Shown piece after piece: positions 9,052 through 17,890 of a DNA stretch of 64,000 nucleotides. Origin of the DNA: Parafrankia irregularis (GTDB lineage: Bacteria; Actinomycetota; Actinomycetes; Frankiales; Frankiaceae). Positions within the stretch are counted from its first letter, which is position 1. Each line of letters starts with the position of its first letter. The position numbers and the translations under genes are program-made. The DNA lies in contig NZ_FAOZ01000038.1 of NCBI RefSeq assembly GCF_001536285.1, forward strand, positions 23,897 to 87,896, read 5' to 3'. The notes under the pieces are model-generated. The model ran no database searches, was not told the DNA's origin, and saw nothing but the letters and a program-made list of their open reading frames with translations.

Positions 9052-9632
9052 GGGTGTGCCACCTGCGCCGCGCCCGCGCCCGCGGCGGCGGAGGGGCGGG
9101 CGTAGCCGGCGGTGGGGCCCGTGTAGGGGGTGCCGTCGTCGTGGTGGCCGCGCATCCGGTCACGGGCGTCGAGCACCGCGTCCATGATCTTGACGTAGCT
9201 GCCGCAGCGGCACAGGTTGCCGGACAGCTCGGCGCGGATGCGGTCGCGGGAGGCGTCCGGCTCCCGCTCCAGCAGCGACACCGCGGTCAGGATGAACCCA
9301 GGGGTGCAGTACGAGCACTGGAACGCCGTGTGGTCGATGAACGCCTGCTGCACGGGGTGCAGCTCCCCCGGCCGGGCCAGTCCCTCGACGGTGCGCACCG
9401 GCCGGGCGCCGACCACCTGGGCGGGCAGCAGGCAGGAGCTCGCCGGCGCGCCGTCGACCAGCACCGTGCACGAGCCGCAGGCCCCGGCGGTGCAGCCGGG
9501 CCGGGCGCCGAACAGGTCGAGCTCGCGGCGCAGCACGTCGAGCAGGGTGTGGTGGCCGCGCGGGCGGACCTCGACCTCGTCGTCGTTCACGACCAGGCGC
9601 AGCGGCTGTCGCGGGTCGTCGTTGGCCGTCAA
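9048..9632 (-). CDS. Molybdenum hydroxylase 2Fe-2S subunit
   Basis: 194 residues, typical small-subunit length plus an Ala-rich tail. The plant-ferredoxin-type cluster uses Cys47, 52, 55 and 67 (CTAGACGSC...C); the second helical-domain cluster uses Cys106, 109, 141 and 143 (QCSYC...CRC). The family relays electrons from the Mo centre to FAD. Gene overlaps the large subunits on both sides by 4 bp, so the order is FAD subunit, large 2, FeS, large 1. Its single copy implies that it serves both large subunits. Confidence 0.95.
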   Translation of the reverse strand: MTANDDPRQPLRLVVNDDEVEVRPRGHHTLLDVLRRELDLFGARPGCTAGACGSCTVLVDGAPASSCLLPAQVVGARPVRTVEGLARPGELHPVQQAFIDHTAFQCSYCTPGFILTAVSLLEREPDASRDRIRAELSGNLCRCGSYVKIMDAVLDARDRMRGHHDDGTPYTGPTAGYARPSAAAGAGAAQVAHP

Positions 9633-11977
9633 CGCGCGATCCTCTCGTAGTCGGCCCGGTCACCCGGGGAGCTGTCGCGGTGGCGCTGGTGCTGGTGCTG
9701 GCCTGGATCGCGCAGTGCGGCGAGCACCCGTTCCGGGCGCAGCGGCAGGTCGGTGAGGACGACGCCGGTCGCGTCCGCGACGGCGGCGGCGACGGCGGGC
9801 GCGACCGGTGGCACCGCGGTCTCCCCCAGGCCGTAGATCTCGTCGTCGGGCCCGCCGAGCAGGTCGACGGTGATCTCGGGGAGGTCGCTCAGCGCGGGCA
9901 TCCGGTAGTCGAGCAGGTCACGCTGCGCCTGGCCGCCGGCCGGGTCGAGGCCGAGCTCCTCACCGAGGACGGAGCCCAAGCCCAGGATCACCGCGCCTTC
10001 GACCTGCATGCGAGCCTCCACCGGGTTGACGACCCGGCCCGCCCAGACCGCGGCGTGGTAGCGCAGGACCCGGACCCGCCCGGTCTCCAGGTCGACGGCG
10101 ACCTCGGCGGCGCCGCTCGCCTGGTGCCAGCGGGACGAGGCGATGCCCTGGCCGGTCTCGTGGTCCAGACCGCCCGTCGACGCGTACTCGCCCTCGCAGC
10201 GCAGCTGGCCGGCGCGCAGCACGGTGACCAGCTCGCCGTAGCCGAACGCCGCCGTCCCGGCCTGGACCCGGCCACCCCCCACCTGGACCTGTTCGACGGG
10301 AACGCCGCAGTGGTCCGCGGCGAGGCGGGCGAGCAGCTCGCGCAGGTTCCGGCAGGCGTCCCGCACGGCGCCGCCCATCGCGATCGTGGACCGAGACGAG
10401 CTGGTCTGCTGGTCGTAGGGGGTCACGTCGGTGTCGGGCAGGCTGACCGACACCATCCGCTCACCGATGCCCAGGGCCTCGGCGGCGAGCCGGGCCAGCG
10501 CCAGGTGGGCACCCTGGCCCATCTCGACGGTGCTGGTCAGCACCTGCAGGCTGCCGTCCCGGTTGAGCAGCACCGCGGCCTGGGAGACCGACGGGGTGTT
10601 GGTGCCCTTGACCGTCAGCGCGAGACCCCGGCCGCGGGCCTCCCGCACCTCGGTTCCCGGCCACTCGGTTCCCGGCCACTGCGGGGGGATCGGCTCCCGG
10701 CCGAACGCGTTCTCGGCGACGTCGAGAAGGGTGTCGTAGTGGCAGTCGGTCATCGACTCGCCGGTGACGTTGCGGGAGCCGTCGCGCAGCAGGTTCACCC
10801 GGCGGACCTGGCGCGGGTCCAGACCCAGGCGGCGGGCGATCTGCTCGGTCTGGCCCTCGTAGGCGAACGCGGCCTGCGGTGAGGCGTACCCGCGGAACGC
10901 TCCGGCCGGCGGGCGGTTGGTGTACACGGCGTACACGTCGACCCAGATGTCGTCGATGTCGTAGGGCCCGCCGAAGCCGTACGCGCCGTTCTTGATCACG
11001 CGCGGGCTGATGTCGGCGTAGGCGCCGGCGTCGAACCAGGCGGTGACGTGCCGGGCGGTGATGCGGCCGTCGGCGCGGACCCCGGTCTCGATCGTGGAGC
11101 GGGTGGCGTGCCGGGTGACGGTGGTGAGGCTCTGCGCGCGGTCCAGGCTGACCCGGACGGGCCGGTCCATGGCCCGGGCGAGGCAGGCGGCGAGCGGCTC
11201 GATCTTCGCGTAGCACTTCGCCCCGAACGCACCGCCCAGGTGGAGGGTGCGTACGGTCACCCGGTCGAGCGCCACGCCGAGCATCTCGGCGAGCTGGACC
11301 CGCACCTTGTACGGCGTCTGGGTCGCCGACCAGACGACGAGCCGCTCCGCGTCGGGCACCGCCAGCGCGATGTGGTTCTCCAGCGCGCCGTGGTGCATCG
11401 CCGGGGTGGTGAAGGTGTCGGTGAAGACGTGGTCGGCCCGCGCGAGCGCGCCGGGAGCGTCACCCTTGCGGATGACGAAGTGGTTGACCAGGTTGGTGCC
11501 CGGCTCCCGGCGCAGCCGGATCTCGGGGAACGCCGCGGACGGCTCGGCGTCGCGCGGGTGCAGCACCGCACCGGACGGCGGCAGGTCCAGCGCCGCGACC
11601 GGGTCCGTGACCAGCGGCAGCGGGTCGTAGATGACGCCGACGTGGCGCAGCGCCTCGTCGGCGTCATCCGGGTCGGTGGCCAGCGCGACCGCCACCGGCT
11701 CCCCGGCGTAGCGGACCCGTTCGACGGCCAGCGGCGGCTGGTCGCGCAGCACCGGGCCGAAGCGCAGTGGACGTCCACCGAGCGCCGCCTCCAGCTCGCG
11801 GCCGGAGAACACCGCGGCGACCCCGGGCACCAGCCGGGCCGCCGCGGTGTCGACGGCGAGCCGGGCGTGCGCGACGGGGGCGGTCAGCAGCCGGGCGTGC
11901 AGCAGGCCCGGGCCGACGTCCATGAGGTCGGCGAGCATCGGCAGCCCACCGGCGACCTTCGTCCGCGGGTCGATCAC
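9629..11977 (-). CDS. Molybdenum hydroxylase large subunit (xanthine dehydrogenase family), copy 2
   Basis: 782 residues. Motifs parallel copy 1: GGAFGAK, AFRGYASPQ, GQGAHLALARLAAEALG, QTSSSRSTIAMGG and GLGETAVPPVAPA with the catalytic Glu. Thus both copies look active, and neither is a split half-subunit of the NdhL/M kind. A 15-bp exact tandem duplication at 10651-10680 produces WPGTEWPGTE inside the protein. The two paralogues share architecture but are well diverged, arguing for different substrates or successive ring hydroxylations with common electron-transfer subunits (inference). Confidence 0.92.
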   Translation of the reverse strand: MIDPRTKVAGGLPMLADLMDVGPGLLHARLLTAPVAHARLAVDTAAARLVPGVAAVFSGRELEAALGGRPLRFGPVLRDQPPLAVERVRYAGEPVAVALATDPDDADEALRHVGVIYDPLPLVTDPVAALDLPPSGAVLHPRDAEPSAAFPEIRLRREPGTNLVNHFVIRKGDAPGALARADHVFTDTFTTPAMHHGALENHIALAVPDAERLVVWSATQTPYKVRVQLAEMLGVALDRVTVRTLHLGGAFGAKCYAKIEPLAACLARAMDRPVRVSLDRAQSLTTVTRHATRSTIETGVRADGRITARHVTAWFDAGAYADISPRVIKNGAYGFGGPYDIDDIWVDVYAVYTNRPPAGAFRGYASPQAAFAYEGQTEQIARRLGLDPRQVRRVNLLRDGSRNVTGESMTDCHYDTLLDVAENAFGREPIPPQWPGTEWPGTEVREARGRGLALTVKGTNTPSVSQAAVLLNRDGSLQVLTSTVEMGQGAHLALARLAAEALGIGERMVSVSLPDTDVTPYDQQTSSSRSTIAMGGAVRDACRNLRELLARLAADHCGVPVEQVQVGGGRVQAGTAAFGYGELVTVLRAGQLRCEGEYASTGGLDHETGQGIASSRWHQASGAAEVAVDLETGRVRVLRYHAAVWAGRVVNPVEARMQVEGAVILGLGSVLGEELGLDPAGGQAQRDLLDYRMPALSDLPEITVDLLGGPDDEIYGLGETAVPPVAPAVAAAVADATGVVLTDLPLRPERVLAALRDPGQHQHQRHRDSSPGDRADYERIAR

Positions 11978-12921
11978 GCCGCACCCGCCTCGTAGGCCGC
12001 GGCGATCGCCCGCCGGACATAGACCCGGACCATCTCTACCCGGTAGGCGGCACCGGCGCGCAGGTCGTCGACGCAGGTCACCCGGTCGGCGTACCCGTCG
12101 GCGACGGCCTTCGCCGAGGTGGAGCCGCGGCCCTCACCGAGCAGCAGCGCGTCGAGGTCGGTGAAGGTGACGGGGCGGTCCGTCGCGCTGCCGACGGCCA
12201 GCCGGGCCCGCACGCACACCCCGGACGGGTCGAAGCCGAGCACGACCGCGACCCCGAGTGCCGAGGAGTCCTCCGCCGAGCGGGTCTTCAGCGTCAGGTA
12301 GCGGCTCACCGTCCGCGGCGGCGGGACGTCGATCTCCACCGAGGTGAGCAGCTCCCCCGGCTCGATCACGGTGATGCCCCCGGCGGGGTAGAAGTCCTCG
12401 ACGGCCACCGTGCGCCGCCCGTTCGGGCCATCGAGGCGCACCCGCGCGTCGAGCGCGTGCAGCACCGTCGGGGGATCCCACGCGTAGACCGCGCCGGCGA
12501 GGACACCGCCGACGGTGGCGACGGACCGCACCCGGACGTTGCCGACGCGGGAGAAGACGTCTCCGAGCAGCGGCACGGCCGCCCGCAGGTCGGCGTCGGC
12601 GGCCACCCGGGCGTGGGTGACCGCGGCGCCCAGCACCACCGTTCCCCGGCCGTCCGCCCAGTTCATCTGCTGGACGGCGGAAAGTTCCGGGACGCCCCCG
12701 AGCGCCACCAGCCGGCCGGGCCGACGGCGCGGGTCGGCCAGCGCGAAGGCGAGCTGGGTGCAGCCGGCGGCCGGGACGCTGCCCGGCACGGCCAGCTCGG
12801 CGAGCGCCTCGGCGAGCGATGTCGGGTGCGCCCACCGGGTGGTCGCGGGCGACGCCGCCGGCGGGGCCTCCGGTGCCGTGGGCGGCGCGGCGTCCGTGGG
12901 TGTCGCGGCTGTCGTGCTCAT
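11974..12921 (-). CDS. Molybdenum hydroxylase FAD-binding subunit
   Basis: 315 residues. The N-terminal FAD domain of the CoxM/XdhB type is recognisable from WADGRGTVVLGAAVTHARV and VRSVATVGGVLAG (the second flavin-binding motif); the first motif is atypical (AAGCTQLAFAL where GG.T.L is usual). A C-terminal CO-dehydrogenase flavoprotein domain follows. It receives electrons from the 2Fe-2S subunit and passes them to the external acceptor. The first ~35 residues are an Ala/Thr/Pro-rich extension. 4-bp overlaps with both neighbours show tight operon structure. Confidence 0.9.
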   Translation of the reverse strand: MSTTAATPTDAAPPTAPEAPPAASPATTRWAHPTSLAEALAELAVPGSVPAAGCTQLAFALADPRRRPGRLVALGGVPELSAVQQMNWADGRGTVVLGAAVTHARVAADADLRAAVPLLGDVFSRVGNVRVRSVATVGGVLAGAVYAWDPPTVLHALDARVRLDGPNGRRTVAVEDFYPAGGITVIEPGELLTSVEIDVPPPRTVSRYLTLKTRSAEDSSALGVAVVLGFDPSGVCVRARLAVGSATDRPVTFTDLDALLLGEGRGSTSAKAVADGYADRVTCVDDLRAGAAYRVEMVRVYVRRAIAAAYEAGAA

Positions 12922-13772
12922 CGGTCCTCCCCGTCACCCTCACCGTCACCCGCGGCGGCTCCGATGCCGGCGCAGGCGTCCGCCCAGATGGCGGTCATCC
13001 GGCCGCGGTGGCCGGCTTCGAAAGCGCCGCGGAGCCGGTCGAGGGTCACCGGTGGAAGCGGGCGCGGGCGGCCCACCGCCATCGCCGCGAGCCGCACCGA
13101 CACCGCCCGGTGCAGCAGCAGCGCGAGCGCGGTGGCCTCCGCGACATCGGCGCCGACCGTCACCAGGCCATGTGCCCGCAGCAGCGCGCCTCGCGCGCCG
13201 CCGAGGCAGGTGGCGAACCCCTGCGCGCGGGCGGTGTCGGCGACCAGGTCCGCGTCGTCGTACCAGGCGAGCCCGGCGGCGAACGGCACCTCGTCCTGGC
13301 TGAAGACACCGTCCGGCAACGGGCCGAGCGTCGTCGCGCTCTGCACCGCGAGCGGATGGGTGTGCACGACCGCGCCGACGTCCGGGCGGGCGGCGTACAC
13401 GGCCTGGTGTAGGGCGGTCTCCTCGTGCAGGCGCAGACCGGGGGTGCGCAGTGATCCGTCCGGGCTGATCTCGGCGACCCGGGCGGTGGTGACCCGTGCC
13501 AGCGACGGGCCGACCGCCTTGACGAACAGGCCGCCGTCGGCCCCGCGCGCACTCACATGCCCGAAGCAGAAATGGTCCTGGCCGTCGGCCGCGAGCACCC
13601 GACACGCCGTCGCGACCAGCCCGGGCAGCATCCCGCCGGCAGACATCCGGCCGCCGGACATCCCGCCAGCCGGCATCCGGCCGGCAGACGTCCCCCCGGC
13701 CAGTGCGTCGTCAGCCGGCACGTCGCGGGCCGACCCTGCGGGAAGGGTCGGTGAGCTGGCTGGCAGGCTCAC
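12918..13772 (-). CDS. Class II aldolase/adducin-family protein
   Basis: 284 residues. The family uses a divalent metal bound by histidines to cleave or form C-C bonds of hydroxy-keto acids, or to decarboxylate. Zinc ligands are visible in HTHP and RAHG, and the family signature CFGHVSARG lies near residue 68. The first ~45 residues are a low-complexity run of GRM/GGM repeats encoded by imperfect tandem DNA repeats (13631-13690), so the true start may be the Met in GGMLPGLVATAC. GTG 13772 overlaps the upstream hydrolase gene by 4 bp. In this operon it may process a ring-cleavage product. Confidence 0.85.
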   Translation of the reverse strand: MSLPASSPTLPAGSARDVPADDALAGGTSAGRMPAGGMSGGRMSAGGMLPGLVATACRVLAADGQDHFCFGHVSARGADGGLFVKAVGPSLARVTTARVAEISPDGSLRTPGLRLHEETALHQAVYAARPDVGAVVHTHPLAVQSATTLGPLPDGVFSQDEVPFAAGLAWYDDADLVADTARAQGFATCLGGARGALLRAHGLVTVGADVAEATALALLLHRAVSVRLAAMAVGRPRPLPPVTLDRLRGAFEAGHRGRMTAIWADACAGIGAAAGDGEGDGEDR

Positions 13773-14524
13773 GCCGCGCCCCGGTCGCGGGTGCCGGCCG
13801 TCAGCGTGTCGAGCACCCCGGCGAGGTCCTCCACATCGCCGTACTTGGCATCCAGGTCGAACAGGCTGACCTCGTGTACCAGCGCCGAACGGTCGCCGAC
13901 CGCCTCACGCACGACGATGGGGCGAAACCCGAGCCCGCACCCGTCCACCACCGTGGCCCGCACACAGCCGCTGGTGGTGCAGCCGGCGACGAGGATGGTG
14001 TCGACGCCGTCGCGGCGCAGCCGGTCGGCGAGGTCGGTGCCGAGGAAGGCCGAGGCGTGCTTCTTCACCACCCGTGGCTCCCCCGGCCGGCGGGTCAGCC
14101 GCGTGTCCAGGCCGGTCCACTCGCCGCCCTCGACGAGCAGCCGCTGGGCGCTGATCTTGCGTGGCCAGACCCCGGCGTCGCTCATGTCCGGGGCGTAGGC
14201 GACCTCCGCCCAGTAGACCGGGACGCCCACCCGCCGGGCCGTGGCGACGAGCACGCCGGTCGCCTCGACCACATCACCGAGGTCGCCGCCGAGCGGCGAC
14301 GCGGGGTCGGTGAAGCCGCGGATCAGGTCCACGACCACGACGGCCGGTGCCTCACCCCAGCCAACCCGGCCGACCATCCCGGAGGCCGCGAACCGGGCCC
14401 GGAGCCGGTCGAGCTCGGCGAGCGCCGCCCCCGCGCCCGCCCCCGGATCCGATTCCGCTTCCACGGACGGGTTCGGGCTCGGGCTCCCCGGCTGCCGGTC
14501 AGGCACAGGTGGCTGGTCAGGCAT
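13769..14524 (-). CDS. Isochorismatase-family amidohydrolase (maleamate amidase / N-carbamoylsarcosine amidase-like)
   Basis: 251 residues. The Asp-Lys-Cys catalytic triad is present: Asp66 in VVVDLIRGF, Lys155 in VVKKH, and nucleophile Cys187 in GCTTSGCVRAT. The TDPASPLG and SLFDLDAKYGDV segments resemble N-carbamoylsarcosine amidase and maleamate amidases, which hydrolyse a primary amide to ammonia and acid. Beside a NicX-like gene, maleamate to maleate plus ammonia is an attractive reaction, but this is inference. The first ~45 residues are a Pro/Ser/Ala-rich extension. Overlaps the upstream VOC gene by 8 bp and the downstream aldolase gene by 4 bp. Confidence 0.87.
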   Translation of the reverse strand: MPDQPPVPDRQPGSPSPNPSVEAESDPGAGAGAALAELDRLRARFAASGMVGRVGWGEAPAVVVVDLIRGFTDPASPLGGDLGDVVEATGVLVATARRVGVPVYWAEVAYAPDMSDAGVWPRKISAQRLLVEGGEWTGLDTRLTRRPGEPRVVKKHASAFLGTDLADRLRRDGVDTILVAGCTTSGCVRATVVDGCGLGFRPIVVREAVGDRSALVHEVSLFDLDAKYGDVEDLAGVLDTLTAGTRDRGAA

Positions 14525-14936
14525 AGATGTGGGGGTGCCAGCGAACCGGCTCGTCGCACAGCTCGACGATGTTGCCTTCCGGGTCCATCAGCTGCGCGAC
14601 CCGCCAGCGCGGGGCGTCCATGCCGTCGATGACGACCGGCGCGACGTGGATCGGCTCGACGCCGCGTTCGGCGAGCTCGGCAAGCTCGGCGTCCATGTCG
14701 TCGACCTTGAAGGTGAACAGGACCTGGTTACGCTCCCAGCCCGTGCGGTCCGGGTTGCCCGACGGGCCGTTGTCGTGCCGGCCGATGAGCACGAGGATGC
14801 AGGGCCCGGTGTCGAACACCGCCGACTGCTCGGTGGTCGACAGCACCTTGAGACCGAGGCCGTCGCGGTACCAGCCGGTCATCAGGCTGATGTCATGGGC
14901 CCACACGAGGTTCCAGCTGATCGCTCCGAGTGGCAT
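14517..14936 (-). CDS. VOC (glyoxalase/extradiol dioxygenase superfamily) protein
   Basis: 139 residues, one vicinal-oxygen-chelate module pair (beta-alpha-beta-beta-beta twice). The C-terminal DPEGNIVELCDEP carries the conserved metal-ligand Glu. It is clearly paralogous to the VOC protein at 17345-17800: both begin SWNLVW/YxxD and end with (A)Q(F/L)xDPEGNI.ELCDEP. Fold members act as dioxygenases, isomerases, or binding proteins; the specific reaction cannot be assigned. Ribosome site AAAGAGG is ten bases before the ATG. Confidence 0.85.
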   Translation of the reverse strand: MPLGAISWNLVWAHDISLMTGWYRDGLGLKVLSTTEQSAVFDTGPCILVLIGRHDNGPSGNPDRTGWERNQVLFTFKVDDMDAELAELAERGVEPIHVAPVVIDGMDAPRWRVAQLMDPEGNIVELCDEPVRWHPHIYA

Positions 14937-15067
14937 GCCGTGTGGCCTCTTTCTGTGATGCGTTGGACGGAAGCAGCCAGCCCGCCGGCCCGGCCGGGAG
15001 GGCAGACGGAGCGGCGGACCGGCGGACCTGGGTGGTCAGGCGACGCGGTGGTCAGGCGACGGGAGGG

Positions 15068-15895
15068 TCAGGCGACGGCCGCGACTCCGCCGTCGACGAC
15101 GAGCGTGGTGCCGTGGACGAAGTCGGCCGCGCCGGAGGAGAGGTAGACCGCGGCGGCACCCATGTCGACCAGCAGCCCGTTGCGCCGCGCCGGGGTGGCG
15201 GCGGCCGACTCCTCGGCCGCGCCCGGCCTGTTCAGCAGCCAGTTCGTCGGCGTCTCGATGCTGCCCGGGACCAGGCAGTTCACGTTTATGCCCTGCGGGG
15301 CCAGCTCGCCGGCGAAGACCTTCGTGAGGTGTTCGACGGCGGCCTTGCTCGCGCCGTACACCGACGACCCTGGGAACGCCCGCCTGCCGGCGACCGAGCT
15401 CACCGTCAGGATCTTCCCGGGACGCCTGTCCGCCAGGAAGTACCGCGCGGCCGCCTGGACGCCGAAGAAGGTGCCCTTCAGGTTGAGGTCGATCTGCGCG
15501 TCGAAGTCGGCCTCGGTGACCTCCACCAGCTCGGCGGGGCGGAACACGCCGGCGACTGCGGCGAAGATGTCCAGCCCGCCGAAGTGGGCGACGCAGGCCT
15601 GCACGACCGCGGTGTTCGCGGCGACGTCGAGGACGTCCACCTGGATGCCGGTGATGTTCGCCGGCCCGGCGACGCTCGCGAGGTCCTCGACGACGGCGTC
15701 CATCCGGGCCTTGTCCCGGCCTGCGACGGCGACCCGGGCACCGGCGGCGAGGTAGGCCCGCGCGATCCCGATGCCGATGCCCTGGGTGCCGCCGACGACG
15801 AGGGCGACCTTCCCGGCCAGCAGCGAACCGGGAATCGGCTCCGCGGCGGCCTGCCCGGTGGTGGTCTGCCCGGTGGTGGTCTGCTCCGTGGCCAT
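15068..15895 (-). CDS. Short-chain dehydrogenase/reductase
   Basis: 275 residues from ATG 15895. Classical SDR: cofactor motif GGTQGIGIGIA near residue 30, NAG-equivalent in VAGVFRPAEL, catalytic Tyr-Lys in YGASKAA with upstream Ser in VSSVAG. Oxidises or reduces an alcohol/ketone with NAD(P). The start overlaps the Rieske stop by one base (TGATG), indicating translational coupling; a much longer open frame upstream lies inside the Rieske gene and is discarded. Its N-terminal TTTGQTTTGQ comes from an exact 15-bp tandem duplication (15851-15880). It could act on the cis-dihydrodiol made by the upstream oxygenase. Confidence 0.9.
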   Translation of the reverse strand: MATEQTTTGQTTTGQAAAEPIPGSLLAGKVALVVGGTQGIGIGIARAYLAAGARVAVAGRDKARMDAVVEDLASVAGPANITGIQVDVLDVAANTAVVQACVAHFGGLDIFAAVAGVFRPAELVEVTEADFDAQIDLNLKGTFFGVQAAARYFLADRRPGKILTVSSVAGRRAFPGSSVYGASKAAVEHLTKVFAGELAPQGINVNCLVPGSIETPTNWLLNRPGAAEESAAATPARRNGLLVDMGAAAVYLSSGAADFVHGTTLVVDGGVAAVA

Positions 15896-17265
15896 CAGGA
15901 CCGTCCTCGGGTCGGGTTGCGGCGGCTGCGCGGCTTGATCAGCTTGTCGGGAGTCTGGATGTCCCGGGCGTGCTCGCTGAAGAACTTGCGGAACATGGTG
16001 ATCTCCAGATCGGGGCGGTAGAGCCGTTCCCGGTCCCAGCCGTTCTCCTTCTCGTAGAACGTCTGCATGCTTTCCCGGGCCTTGTTGTCGTCGATGAGGA
16101 ACTTCTCGACGGTCGGCACGTACCACTCGGTGTGGCCGGTCTCGCCGCGCCAGGCTTCCGCCTCCTCCTCGGTCGCGCACGGCTTCGCCCCGAACATGAA
16201 GGAGCGGGTGTGGTTCTCGTCGATCGGGACCAGCCAGTCAAAAGTGATCATGTCGGACGGGAAGTTCACCGTCTCGTTGCAGGACGGCAGCCAGATGCCG
16301 ACCTCGATCGGCGGCATCGCCAGGAAGGAGGAGATCAGCTCCTCCCGGCTCTTCCCGACCGCCGCCGGCGCGGTGTAGGTGGTGTCCGGGCGGCCGTCCT
16401 TGCCCGGGATGACCGCGGAGAAGATCAGCTCGGCGGTCGCGGTGCAGCGGGAGAAGCCCTTCGGGCCGGGTGCGTCGACGACGTAGGTCGTCTCGCCGGC
16501 CTCCTCGCCCTTCTTCGCCACGTACCCGAACGTCATCGGGAAGCCCGACTCGATGACGTACGGCGACCAGTTGTGGATGAAGTGGTGGCCCGGGTCGAAC
16601 GAGTTCTCCAGCGCCAGCCGCCAGTTCGCGCGGATGATGTCCGGCTGGGCGTAGTGCATGACCGTGTCGGCGGCCAGGAAGCTCCCCGGGACGTCCGCCT
16701 CCAGCGGCGGCGGCTCCTCGTCACCGATGTAGACGAACAGCAGGCCCTTGGCCTCGACGATCGGGTAGGCGCGCACGCCCGTCCTGCCGACCAGCGCGCT
16801 TTCCGGCTCGTTGAGGATGCAGCGCAGGTCGCCGTTCTCCATGTCGAACGTCCACGTGTGGTACCAGCACGTGATGGTGTCCTCCGACAGGACCAGCGGG
16901 CGCTCGGAGAAGCGGGTGCCACGATGCGCGCACCGGTCCTCGACCGCGTACAGCTTGCCGTTCTTGCGGACGAGCAGGATCTCCTCGCCGAGCATCGTCA
17001 CCGCGTGGGTGCCGCCCTCGGGCAGCGCGTCGGACAGTGCCGCCGGATACCAGTACTCGCGCAGGCCCAGGTTCGCCTCCAGGTAACGCTGCCAGGGCCT
17101 GGCCCGGCGCGGCGGGGCCTCGACCCGGTCGACCTGGTCCCGGGTCTGCTCGGCGAGCTCGTTGGCCATGGCCATGCCCGCGGCGGTCGGCTCGGTGTGC
17201 CGGGCCTGGGCCTGGGTCTGGGTCGGTTCGCTCGCCGAGGCCTGCTCGGGAACGCTGATGCTCAC
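15895..17265 (-). CDS. Rieske non-heme iron oxygenase, alpha subunit
   Basis: 456 residues. Rieske 2Fe-2S ligands are Cys112/His114 and Cys133/His136 (CAHRG and CWYHTW). The mononuclear Fe site follows in NSFDPGHHFIHN, giving Asp224, His227 and His231. Such enzymes hydroxylate or dihydroxylate aromatic rings or demethylate, using a separate reductase; no reductase, ferredoxin or beta subunit is adjacent, so electrons must come from a protein encoded elsewhere. GTG start has GAGGAG eight bases upstream. It sits between a VOC gene and an SDR in one minus-strand transcription unit. Confidence 0.92.
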   Translation of the reverse strand: MSISVPEQASASEPTQTQAQARHTEPTAAGMAMANELAEQTRDQVDRVEAPPRRARPWQRYLEANLGLREYWYPAALSDALPEGGTHAVTMLGEEILLVRKNGKLYAVEDRCAHRGTRFSERPLVLSEDTITCWYHTWTFDMENGDLRCILNEPESALVGRTGVRAYPIVEAKGLLFVYIGDEEPPPLEADVPGSFLAADTVMHYAQPDIIRANWRLALENSFDPGHHFIHNWSPYVIESGFPMTFGYVAKKGEEAGETTYVVDAPGPKGFSRCTATAELIFSAVIPGKDGRPDTTYTAPAAVGKSREELISSFLAMPPIEVGIWLPSCNETVNFPSDMITFDWLVPIDENHTRSFMFGAKPCATEEEAEAWRGETGHTEWYVPTVEKFLIDDNKARESMQTFYEKENGWDRERLYRPDLEITMFRKFFSEHARDIQTPDKLIKPRSRRNPTRGRS

Positions 17266-17344
17266 GTGATCACTCCTCGGCGGGAGGTCGAAGGGACGAG
17301 ATGGGGCGAGGGGCGAGATGGGGCGAGACGAGAGGGGGCTGAGC

Positions 17345-17800
17345 TCAGAAGAACAGCGGCTCGTCGCAGAGCTCGAAGATGTTGCCCTCGGGGTCGATGA
17401 ACTGCGCGACCTGGCCCTCCGGCGGCAGCCCGTCGGCGGAAACCGTCGGTGACGGGCCGTGCAGCAGCGTCGCGCCGCGCCGGGTGAGCTCGGCGACGAC
17501 CGCGGTCATGTTCTCGACCTTGAACGACATCAGCACGCGGTTGCGGTCCCAGCCCCGCGCCGGGCTGCCCGCGGCCGGCCCGTTGTCCTTGCGGGCCATC
17601 AGCTCCAGGGTGCAGCCGCCGGTGTGGTAGGCAGCGAAGTACGGCGAGGCGTTCTTCACCGGCAGGCCGAGGACGCCCTCGTAGAAGGCCCGCATGGCGG
17701 CGAGGTCGTCGACGTACACCAGGTTCCACGACAGCGGCCCGAGCAGCGGCCCGCCGGTGGACGCGGCCGGTGCGGGGCTCTCGACGGCTTCAGCTGTCAC
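17345..17800 (-). CDS. VOC (glyoxalase superfamily) protein, paralogue of 14517-14936
   Basis: 151 residues. VOC fold with SWNLVYVDDLAAMRAFYEGVLGL at the start and FIDPEGNIFELCDEP at the end. The paralogue two genes downstream shares the same opening, the DRNRVL.SFKVENM block and the ending, so the pair arose by duplication inside this cluster or its ancestor. GGAGGAG lies seven bases before GTG 17800. Candidate roles are ring-cleavage or isomerisation of an intermediate from the Rieske/Mo-hydroxylase route; substrate unknown. Confidence 0.86.
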   Translation of the reverse strand: MTAEAVESPAPAASTGGPLLGPLSWNLVYVDDLAAMRAFYEGVLGLPVKNASPYFAAYHTGGCTLELMARKDNGPAAGSPARGWDRNRVLMSFKVENMTAVVAELTRRGATLLHGPSPTVSADGLPPEGQVAQFIDPEGNIFELCDEPLFF

Positions 17801-17890
17801 GTTCTCTCCTCCGGACAGGACGGACGATCAGGGCAGGCGATCAGAACGGGTGATCAGGACGGGCAAGGCGGTCGGACCGGGGCCGACCGG

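Noticed and set aside
7444..9105. Long open frame on the plus strand (over 550 codons)
   Set aside because: It is the antisense shadow of the molybdenum hydroxylase gene: His/Asp/Gly/Arg-rich composition, no domain and no ribosome site, caused by high GC.
6655..12921. Carbon monoxide dehydrogenase (CoxMSL) assignment
   Set aside because: The active-site loop of form I CoxL with its catalytic Cys is not present in either large subunit; two large subunits and the catabolic context favour heterocycle hydroxylases.
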